Below, one piece after another: positions 8,596-14,498 of a stretch of DNA of 20,196 nucleotides (its first letter is position 1; every line of letters starts with the position of its first letter). The notes below the pieces were generated by a model. The model made no database searches, had not been told where the DNA came from, and saw only the letters and a program-made list of their open reading frames with translations. The DNA is from Bacillota bacterium (GTDB taxonomy: Bacteria; Bacillota; Clostridia; Christensenellales; CAG-138). The DNA lies in the NCBI GenBank assembly GCA_023435025.1, contig JAEYSE010000063.1:1-20196 (forward strand), in the 5' to 3' direction. The translations under genes were made by a program, and so were the position numbers.

Positions 8596-9114
8596 TCAGT
8601 TCAACGTGATACTGTCGATAACAGCCTCTATGTTCTGCTCCAGCGCGGTACCCGCGCCGGTTCCGTAAAGGAGGTTGATGACGAGCATTTGGTTCTCTGC
8701 AGGGAAGCAGTAAAGCATAACGATGGTTACTGTTTTGCCGCTTGAAGTTTCACCGCTGATGGTGGCTATGGCCGCCGTGCCGCTGCCCACGGTCACATCA
8801 TTGGCAAAACCGGATACGGTCACATTGCTCATACCGTTGTTTTCGGCATTGCTGTAAAAAAAGTCTTCCGTAATGTCCGCGGCCGATTCCGCAACGTCCT
8901 GCACATCGCTAACCGTAACGGCAGTACCCTCTCCCTGGAACGTATAGCCTGCGGATGCTTCAACAGGCTGCATATCGGAGGGCAGCGCAATGGAAACAGA
9001 ACCGGCTTCGTATACGGTGAGCCCATCGGCATCGCCGCCTTTATCGGTTCCACCGCAAGCGGTAAAAGCAAGGGTCAACCCCAAGGCCAAGCCGAGCGCA
9101 AGTAATTTCTTCAT
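8596..9114 (-). CDS. Small lipoprotein of unknown function
   Basis: A 172-residue protein from ATG at 9114, preceded by AAAGGA about 6 nt away; the longer in-frame start at 9135 has no ribosome site and would disturb the signal peptide. The signal peptide MKKLLALGLALGLTLAFTAC ends in a lipobox with Cys20, followed by a Gly/Asp linker. The rest (~35-172) alternates hydrophobic and polar residues, as in a compact beta/alpha domain ('VSIALPSDMQPVEASAGYTF'). That pattern resembles small PsbP/DUF1795-like lipoproteins, but the match is only general. It is the second gene of the operon, upstream of the C11 protease, and may be an accessory lipoprotein. Function not recognised. Confidence 0.85.
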   Translation of the reverse strand: MKKLLALGLALGLTLAFTACGGTDKGGDADGLTVYEAGSVSIALPSDMQPVEASAGYTFQGEGTAVTVSDVQDVAESAADITEDFFYSNAENNGMSNVTVSGFANDVTVGSGTAAIATISGETSSGKTVTIVMLYCFPAENQMLVINLLYGTGAGTALEQNIEAVIDSITLN

Positions 9115-9144
9115 AGGTGTTCCTTTCAATTGCATATCCGTTAC

Positions 9145-9567
9145 TTACGCTGCCTGCACACTATTGGCGCTCTTTTTATTCTGAAAAGCGCCTATTAAAT
9201 AGAGGGCCGGGACAAGCAAACCTGTAATCAAGCCAACCACGCTGAATTGGCTGCCGGCAACAACGTTCAAAATGCTGCCCAATACAGACAACAGCACGGT
9301 CAAACCGCCGAAAACGATGCATGTCATTGCCTTCTCGGGCTTATTGGCATTTTTTGTACCCATGATACCGGCTATAAAGCTGACAATACCGCTGATAAGG
9401 CCCAGAATCGCGGATGCCATCACCAAGCCCATATCGACCTCTGCGCCAAGCGAAGCCGCAAGTGCACCTACGCCGATCACCGCAAGGATTGAGAATATGA
9501 TTGTAAATACGCCGCCGATGATCATGAGGATACCCGCAACCTTGAGAAACCCGTTGCTCTTTTGCAT
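9145..9567 (-). CDS. Small four-helix membrane protein, first gene of the operon
   Basis: A 140-residue protein from ATG at 9567, with AGGAGG about 9 nt upstream. The frame stays open to 9855, but that stretch covers the promoter block and has no ribosome site, so the longer start is rejected. Four hydrophobic segments (~8-36, 43-67, 78-100, 103-126) alternate with short loops, giving a small integral membrane protein with both ends probably cytoplasmic. The overall look ('GFLKVAGILMIIGGVFTIIFSI', shortened here in description) is that of DUF4064-like small membrane proteins; the function is unknown. It is the promoter-proximal gene of the six-gene operon and lies divergent to the two-component genes. 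Confidence 0.85.
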   Translation of the reverse strand: MQKSNGFLKVAGILMIIGGVFTIIFSILAVIGVGALAASLGAEVDMGLVMASAILGLISGIVSFIAGIMGTKNANKPEKAMTCIVFGGLTVLLSVLGSILNVVAGSQFSVVGLITGLLVPALYLIGAFQNKKSANSVQAA

Positions 9568-9592
9568 TGAAAATTTCCTCCTAAGTTTTTTT

Positions 9593-9615
9593 GCAGCGTT
9601 TTTGTTCAACGCTGC
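9593..9615 (-). other. 5'UTR stem-loop of the six-gene operon
   Basis: GCAGCGTT (9593-9600) and AACGCTGC (9608-9615) form a perfect 8-bp stem with a 7-nt loop. It begins only a few nucleotides after the predicted transcription start (about 9618) and is followed on the transcript by seven A and then AGGAGG. A hairpin at the 5' end may stabilise the mRNA. Confidence 0.55.
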
Positions 9616-9624
9616 CACCATCCA

Positions 9625-9693
9625 AGCATAGCGGTTTTTTGCCGCTAAAACCGTTTTCTGCACGAACGGTAGTGGTTTTTGTTGTAAACGGTA
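9625..9693 (-). promoter_or_regulatory. LytTR-type direct-repeat site and promoter of the six-gene operon
   Basis: On the minus strand ACCGTTTAC (9684-9692) and ACCGTTCGT (9662-9670) are separated by 13 bp. ACCGTTCGT fits the LytTR consensus [TA][AC][CA]GTTN[AG][TG] at every position. The -10 is TATGCT (9625-9630), with no good -35. About 60 of 69 aligned bases match the copy at 3172-3241, with one 1-bp gap. The site lies about 45-75 bp upstream of the predicted operon start, and at a similar distance from a candidate promoter for the divergent response-regulator gene. Confidence 0.78.
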
Positions 9694-9704
9694 ACGTGAG
9701 TGAT

Positions 9705-9734
9705 GGGACATAAGGTGCGGGAGTATGGTATGAT
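9705..9734 (+). promoter_or_regulatory. Candidate promoter of the two-component operon
   Basis: TATGAT (9729-9734) is a good -10; GGGACA (9705-9710) at 18 bp spacing is a poor -35. Transcription would start near 9741, placing the direct-repeat site at about -49 to -79. That geometry suits positive autoregulation, but the call rests on short motifs only. Confidence 0.4.
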
Positions 9735-9773
9735 TAATATGGATATTTATTGGATAATGGAGATCTTGAGAAT

Positions 9774-10496
9774 ATGCGTATTGCGGCTTGTGACGACAAT
9801 TCACACGAGCTCGACAGACTATCAAAACTGCTTGAAGCATACCGGCAAAAAACAAAGGCTGGTTTTACCTATAAGGTCTATTCACATGGCGTTTCGCTTT
9901 TGGAGGATGTGCGTGAGGGCGGTTTTGATCTTCTGCTTTTAGACGTGATGATGCCGTTTCTAAACGGGATGCAGCTTGCACGTGAGATCAGAGCGTTCAA
10001 TGAGAATATAAAGATCGCTTTTTTGACCTCGTCGCCTGAATTTGCTGTGGAAAGCTATTCGGTGGAAGCGTGCGCTTACCTTCTGAAGCCTGTGACGGCA
10101 GACACACTCTTTCCCATTTTGGACAAGCTGTTTCGCGCCGCGCAAAACCCGGGGGAAAGCCTGTCCATCAAGTTCCAGAACGGCTGTGCCAAGCTGTTGT
10201 TTTCGCAACTTTCCTATGTAGAGGTAATGAACAGGACGCTGTGCTTTCATTTGACGGATGGCAGTGTAAAAGAATTGGTCGCGCCGCTTTCGGACTATGA
10301 GGAAACGCTTTTGCAAAGGCCGGAATTTATCCGGGTGCACCGTGCGTTTGTCGTGAACCTTTTTCAAATTCAGGAGTTGCGCACGACGGATATTTTGACC
10401 TATACGGGCAGAGTAGTTCCCATATCACGCAGGCTTTACGCGCAGGTACGCAAGGCATATATGGATCAACTGTTCACAGAAAAGGGGGTGGAGTGA
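9774..10496 (+). CDS. LytTR-family response regulator
   Basis: The protein has 240 residues from ATG at 9774 (MRIAACDD). GGAG lies 11 nt upstream; an in-frame ATG at 9750 lacks a ribosome site and would precede the usual receiver start. The receiver domain (~1-120) has the acidic pair Asp7/Asp8, phospho-acceptor Asp57 in LLLLDVMMP and Lys105 in LLKPV. The LytTR DNA-binding domain (~138-238) shows 'YVEVMNRTLCFHL', 'FIRVHRAFVVNL' and 'VPISRRLYAQVRKAY'. Regulators of this class (AgrA, VirR, ComE types) bind paired 9-bp direct repeats. It is co-transcribed with the kinase through a TGATG overlap. The predicted sites at 9662-9692 and 3210-3240 are its most likely targets. Confidence 0.95.
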   Translation: MRIAACDDNSHELDRLSKLLEAYRQKTKAGFTYKVYSHGVSLLEDVREGGFDLLLLDVMMPFLNGMQLAREIRAFNENIKIAFLTSSPEFAVESYSVEACAYLLKPVTADTLFPILDKLFRAAQNPGESLSIKFQNGCAKLLFSQLSYVEVMNRTLCFHLTDGSVKELVAPLSDYEETLLQRPEFIRVHRAFVVNLFQIQELRTTDILTYTGRVVPISRRLYAQVRKAYMDQLFTEKGVE

Positions 10497-11830
10497 TGGC
10501 GATTCTGGGTCTGATCAACTATGGGTTAGTTTTGTTGTATGGCATTTTTCTTACAATCGCCTTTTCAGGCGGCTGTGCCTCAAAAAAGGAACGACGTGCG
10601 GTAGCGGTGCTGAGCATAATTATTTTTGTGGCTCAGATGCTAAGCTATGCCCTTTGGGGGCTTGCACATACTAAAAAGCTCTATCCGCTCATCTCCCACT
10701 TCCCACTTTTCCTCATGCTGGTATTGATATTCAAAAAACCATGGGGCGTGGCGCTGGCAAGCGTTTTGACGGCATATTTTTGTTGCCAACTGCCTCGCTG
10801 GATCGGGACACTCACACTCTACATATTCGATGCAGATATGGCCTATCAGATTGGTTATATACTCTCGCTTGCCCCATTGTATTTCTTTTTGCGGCGGTAT
10901 TTCACTATGCCCGCTTACCGCGCAATGACCTACTCCAAGCGATCGCTTTTTCTATTCGGCGGCCTACCTTTGTTTTACTATCTGTTTGACTATGCCACTA
11001 CCGTTTATACCGACGCCTTATATGCTGGCGTCCGGATGGTAACCGAATCTCTTCCTGCGGCCATGGCGCTTTTCTATGTGGCGTTTGTTTCGGTTTACCA
11101 TGTGGAAATGCAGCGCCGCAATCAGTTGGAAATGGATAACGCCATGCTTGCATCACAATCGGAACGAGCGGAAAGCGAAATTTTCGCGTTACAACAGGTG
11201 CAGCAGCAGACGGCGATCTATCGGCACGATATGCGGCATCACCTATCCCTCTTAAGCAACTACATTGCGGCGGGGGATTATTCCAAGGCGGGCGAGTACA
11301 TTCGGCAAACGCAGGACGGAATCGATAAAATCGTACCGGTACAATACTGCGAAGACAACGCCGTCAATCTCATATTATCTTCCTTTGCCACCAAAGCAAA
11401 GGAGCGGGATGTGCTTTTTAGCGCGAAGGTAACCCTCCCCGCCGCCCTGCCGCTTACGGATACGGAGCTATGCGCGCTTTTATCCAACAGCCTAGAGAAC
11501 GCCGTTTCCGCAGCTGCGCAAGTGAGTGCGGACACGCAGCCGACGATACGCATCAACTGTCAGCCCTACAAGGATAAGCTGCTCATCTATATCAGCAATC
11601 CTTACCGTGGGACCATTATCATGCAAGATGGACTTCCGGAAAGCTCCCGGCCCGGCCACGGCTTTGGCGCCAAAAGCATCAAATTGATTGTGGAAAGACA
11701 CGCCGGTTACTGTGCTTTTGAGGCGAAGGATGGGATATTCACATTGAAGATCGTGATTCCGCTTTGGGAGCGCGCACAACCGCCGAAGCACGCCACCAGC
11801 AAGAGGGTGTCGACATACGAGCTCGGTTAA
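10496..11830 (+). CDS. Sensor histidine kinase, GHKL/AgrC-like
   Basis: The protein has 444 residues from the ATG that overlaps the regulator stop by one base (a GTG just before is also in frame); AAGGGGGTGGAG precedes it. The N-terminal half (~1-215) has six or seven hydrophobic segments, as in peptide- or envelope-sensing kinases. A linker helix follows (~205-240). The H-box is IYRHDMRHHLSLL, with phospho-acceptor His244. The N-box is LSNSLENAV (Asn331, Asn335) and the G-box is GHGFGAKS (from Gly387). All key residues are present. It pairs with the LytTR regulator upstream. No AgrD- or leader-type peptide gene was found nearby, so the signal is unknown. The ~20 residues after the ATPase fold are Lys/Thr/Ser-rich and nondescript. 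Confidence 0.93.
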   Translation: MAILGLINYGLVLLYGIFLTIAFSGGCASKKERRAVAVLSIIIFVAQMLSYALWGLAHTKKLYPLISHFPLFLMLVLIFKKPWGVALASVLTAYFCCQLPRWIGTLTLYIFDADMAYQIGYILSLAPLYFFLRRYFTMPAYRAMTYSKRSLFLFGGLPLFYYLFDYATTVYTDALYAGVRMVTESLPAAMALFYVAFVSVYHVEMQRRNQLEMDNAMLASQSERAESEIFALQQVQQQTAIYRHDMRHHLSLLSNYIAAGDYSKAGEYIRQTQDGIDKIVPVQYCEDNAVNLILSSFATKAKERDVLFSAKVTLPAALPLTDTELCALLSNSLENAVSAAAQVSADTQPTIRINCQPYKDKLLIYISNPYRGTIIMQDGLPESSRPGHGFGAKSIKLIVERHAGYCAFEAKDGIFTLKIVIPLWERAQPPKHATSKRVSTYELG

Positions 11831-12326
11831 CGGCCCGTTTCCAATCGTATTACTTGGGGATATACTTGGTAATAATGATTTGATTATTGAAAATCGTGAA
11901 GTTGACTGGTGCAGTCTATAGGCTTTCGACAGACTCATTGGTAACCGTTATTGTACGATTCATTCTGTAATGGTAAATCAGTATTAAACAAATATACCAA
12001 ATGAAACATTGCATGCAAATTGCAGGTAGTGGAACTTTGCATTTTAAAATAACCCAAGTCGGCCTAAACTTGGCTCATACACAAACAGAAATTTGAAGTG
12101 TAGATTATGTTTAAACTACCCGGTTATCCAAATGACCATACGCTGACTTACACACAAAAAAACAAGTATCTTTCATTTTAAAAAATATTTATTCAAAAGC
12201 ATCTCCGATGGCCAATTGTTACTCAATTTATTGTATATACTCGCAGAGGAAGACCGCCATGCATATATTAATATAAAAATCAATATATGGCGAGCCTTAA
12301 GCAGCATATATAAGGAGGAATGAAGT
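11831..12326. other. AT-rich intergenic region (496 bp)
   Basis: No convincing gene. The base composition turns visibly AT-rich directly after the kinase stop. A 32-codon ORF at 12001-12096 (plus) has no ribosome site. No clear terminator for the kinase transcript was found. Upstream of the oxidase lie an inverted repeat (12262-12289) and an AGGAGG ribosome site (12313-12318). Confidence 0.6.
12262..12289. promoter_or_regulatory. Inverted repeat upstream of the multicopper oxidase, possible operator
   Basis: CATATATT (12262-12269) and AATATATG (12282-12289) are perfect 8-bp inverted arms 12 bp apart, ending 37 bp before the oxidase start. The arms sit in AT-rich DNA, so chance is possible. 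A regulator-binding or promoter-overlapping site is inference. Confidence 0.3.
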
Positions 12327-13760
12327 ATGGCCATTCGGCATTACGTCTTGCTAGCCACAGACGGATTTATTGAGTTGCCTACGACAAACGAACTTTGTCC
12401 GTCTGAATCGACGCGTCAAAAAGTATATATATTTGGCTTTGTTGGAGGATTGTTTCGGGTAATAGAACAAGGCAGAACTAGCTATGAAAACAATAAACTG
12501 GATTGGACCAATTCTGCAAACCATACGTATTTGAGGGGACTCACCAGCACGGCCTCCATCCCGTCTCCAATGATATGGGCGGAAGTCGGAGACCAGCTTT
12601 ATGTAACGCTTATTAACCTGGGAATGCCGGAATCCGGACTTATGGATCCGCACACTATTCACCTTCATGGTGCGCATGTAGCAACACAGCTTGATGGCTT
12701 TCCGGAGACGTCTTTTGGAGTGCCCATGTGGATGAATGAGCCTATACCACCATCAGCAACGTATTACTTTAAACCCGAGGGCCCGGGAACCATGATGTAC
12801 CACTGTCATGTGGAGGCACACGAGCATGTACAGATGGGTATGTATGGCGGGCTTGTTATTTATCCTTCCGTAGAAAGTCTGAAAAAAGCCGGAATTACGC
12901 AGAACTGTGAAGGATGGTGGGAATTAGACGGTGAGAAGCAACGTCAGATTCCTAGAAATGCCAGCCACAGAAACTTCGCATACAACGACGTCAACACGTA
13001 TTTTGACAAGGAGTATTTGCTGCTGCTTTCTGATATTGATTTGGCCTGGCATCAATCAGTGCTCGCGGGGACCGGATACAATGCATCAAACTTTAAGCCT
13101 GACTTCTGGCTGGTAAACGGACGCGCTTTTCCAGATACGTTGCTTCCGCATCCGCAGACGCCCGGAGAAAATGAAAGCATACATCTTAGACAGATCAACT
13201 ATGAATCCTATGTCCATGTTACAACCGGCCAGAAATTTCTACTCAGAATGGTTAACATGGGATACCAGGTAGTGCCTTGGCACATCCATGGCTGGCATTT
13301 CTCGGTAATCGGCAAAGACGCCCATATCAGCCCCTTCCTTTTAATGAATACGGGGATGACCATGCATGGGATGCCCGTTACGGAAATGGGATTTACCGCA
13401 ACGATTGGCTCCGGAGAAACCCATGATCTTTTATTGACAGCCGACAATAAGCGCCCGGTTTACGGTAAATATATTTTACAGGGTCCTGGCAGACTTTGCT
13501 CCCAGATCGCTAAACTTGAGACGATTGACCCAACTTTGATCGCCCAGATACCCACTGAGCCGGTGGATTGCGAGAATACGAACTATGTAAACTATGTTGA
13601 ATTATGCGAGGAGGGTGACTTCTTGCCCCAATTTTATCCCATGCATAATCACGATGATTATAAAGTTACGAATACCAATACGCTGGCGAATCCCGTAATC
13701 AGCATGTATCCCGGGGGGCAGCTTACCTTTATTCAGACAGATGCTCCAGCAGGGCGGTAA
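12327..13760 (+). CDS. Multicopper oxidase, two-domain type-C-like ligand layout
   Basis: A 477-residue protein, start supported by AGGAGG 8 nt upstream. There is no signal peptide or Tat motif, so it is predicted to be cytoplasmic, which is unusual for this family. Four His-x-His motifs give the eight His needed for a trinuclear copper cluster: His112-Leu-His114, His159-Cys-His161, His319-Ile-His321 and His440-Asn-His442. The type 1 copper set is in the first domain: His109, Cys160, His165 and probably Met170 (HCHVEAHEHVQM). The second domain has no Cys at the matching place (MHNHDD). T1 in domain 1 with HxH pairs in domain 2 is the order described for 'type C' two-domain oxidases. At 477 residues it is longer than typical ones because of a loop at ~190-215 and a larger domain 2. 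Substrate unknown. AT-richer DNA than its neighbours suggests transfer. Confidence 0.88.
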   Translation: MAIRHYVLLATDGFIELPTTNELCPSESTRQKVYIFGFVGGLFRVIEQGRTSYENNKLDWTNSANHTYLRGLTSTASIPSPMIWAEVGDQLYVTLINLGMPESGLMDPHTIHLHGAHVATQLDGFPETSFGVPMWMNEPIPPSATYYFKPEGPGTMMYHCHVEAHEHVQMGMYGGLVIYPSVESLKKAGITQNCEGWWELDGEKQRQIPRNASHRNFAYNDVNTYFDKEYLLLLSDIDLAWHQSVLAGTGYNASNFKPDFWLVNGRAFPDTLLPHPQTPGENESIHLRQINYESYVHVTTGQKFLLRMVNMGYQVVPWHIHGWHFSVIGKDAHISPFLLMNTGMTMHGMPVTEMGFTATIGSGETHDLLLTADNKRPVYGKYILQGPGRLCSQIAKLETIDPTLIAQIPTEPVDCENTNYVNYVELCEEGDFLPQFYPMHNHDDYKVTNTNTLANPVISMYPGGQLTFIQTDAPAGR

Positions 13761-13781
13761 TTTGAAAGTGTGAGGGTGGAT

Positions 13782-14138
13782 ATGAAAACATCTGTTAAAG
13801 GTCTGCTGTATCGGTTCTTTTATCGGCTTCGCAAGCCGGAAATTGGCGTCTATGAAGCAAGACTGAGTGGCGACGGGAATCTCATAGATGTTCGATACTG
13901 GTTTTCACGGCCAGATCAGCTAAGTCCGGACTGCAATATCTTCCTCACACATGAAGAAACCGGTGAAGCGATCCATATATTGAGGATTCCCAAATTTGGT
14001 GCAATCAAGACAATGCACGCAAAATCCCAATATACAGGTAATCTTCTGCTCTATAATCGAAACGGGTTGGTGAAGCCGGGTTCCAATGTGACATTGCATT
14101 TTGATGCTATATCCGTCAGTGGAATTGTGGTGAAATAA
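13782..14138 (+). CDS. Small protein of unknown function paired with the multicopper oxidase
   Basis: A 118-residue protein from ATG at 13782 with GAGGGTGG just upstream; a GTG at 13770 is in frame but lacks a ribosome site. It starts 21 bp after the oxidase stop, on the same strand, and shares a terminator with it, so the two are probably one transcript. After a basic N-terminus (to ~20) the sequence alternates in the manner of a beta-sandwich ('LLYNRNGLVKPGSNVTLHF'). It has one Cys and only four His, with no copper-binding motif, signal peptide or membrane segment. I do not recognise the family. A structural or regulatory partner of the oxidase is a guess based on position. Confidence 0.75.
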   Translation: MKTSVKGLLYRFFYRLRKPEIGVYEARLSGDGNLIDVRYWFSRPDQLSPDCNIFLTHEETGEAIHILRIPKFGAIKTMHAKSQYTGNLLLYNRNGLVKPGSNVTLHFDAISVSGIVVK

Positions 14139-14184
14139 GCGCAAAAAATGCTTTTGCCAAGATACAGGCGCAACCACAGAAATC

Positions 14185-14216
14185 AAAAAGGGTTTTCAAT
14201 CTTGAAAACCCTTTTT
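14185..14216 (+). terminator. Rho-independent terminator after the oxidase unit
   Basis: A perfect 15-bp inverted repeat (14185-14199 and 14202-14216) around a 2-nt centre has outer arms AAAAAGGG and CCCTTTTT. It can work in both directions. It lies 47 bp after the small gene's stop and ends that transcription unit. Confidence 0.92.
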
Positions 14217-14344
14217 GGTGTGTCTTGTGGTTGGAGAATACGCAATACCCATTCATGCCGCTTGCGATTGGCCCCCGCCTAGATGAAAATTAATTTCTTT
14301 GGTGGTTACGCTCTGCTGGCCAAAGATAATAATGGCCTGTGGTA

Positions 14345-14373
14345 TTGACTTTTGGTTAAAGTAAATATATATT
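14345..14373 (+). promoter_or_regulatory. Promoter of the aminotransferase-ROK operon
   Basis: TTGACT (14345-14350) and TATATT (14368-14373) at exactly 17 bp spacing match the housekeeping sigma consensus well. The predicted start is near 14380, leaving a leader of about 120 nt before the ATG. Confidence 0.65.
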
Positions 14374-14391
14374 TCATTCAGTGAATAAATT
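14371..14391. promoter_or_regulatory. Palindrome at the predicted transcription start, candidate ROK operator
   Basis: The core ATTCAGTGAAT (14376-14386) is a perfect 11-bp palindrome. Extended to ten bases per arm, eight pairs match. It overlaps the -10 end and the predicted start, where a repressor would block RNA polymerase. Assignment to the ROK protein encoded in the operon is inference. Confidence 0.45.
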
Positions 14392-14498
14392 AATTTTTTG
14401 AGAACACTTTGTGACACGCTGATGTAGTGGGTTGGTCGAAATTTACGCGGGGGCGCGCTTTGCAGGACGAATTATAAACAAAAATGCAGGAGGTCGTT

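Larger units (their letters stand above)
14139..14498. other. Intergenic region (360 bp) between oxidase and aminotransferase units
   Basis: Contains the terminator at 14185-14216, the promoter at 14345-14373, the palindrome at 14371-14391 and a roughly 115-nt leader with a good ribosome site at 14487-14493. No small gene was recognised in it. Confidence 0.7.

Noticed and set aside
9568..9855. N-terminal extension of the four-helix membrane protein
   Set aside because: The frame is open by chance through the promoter block; the ATG at 9567 has the AGGAGG site, and the extension would read through the regulatory repeats.
11940..11962. Third LytTR site (ACCGTTATT) after the kinase gene
   Set aside because: Only one half-site fits partly; no second repeat at 21-22 bp spacing and no promoter in phase.
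11831..12326. Gene for a pheromone peptide of the AgrC-like kinase
   Set aside because: The only plus-strand candidate (12001-12096) lacks a ribosome site and any leader or Cys-ring motif; nothing convincing on the other strand.
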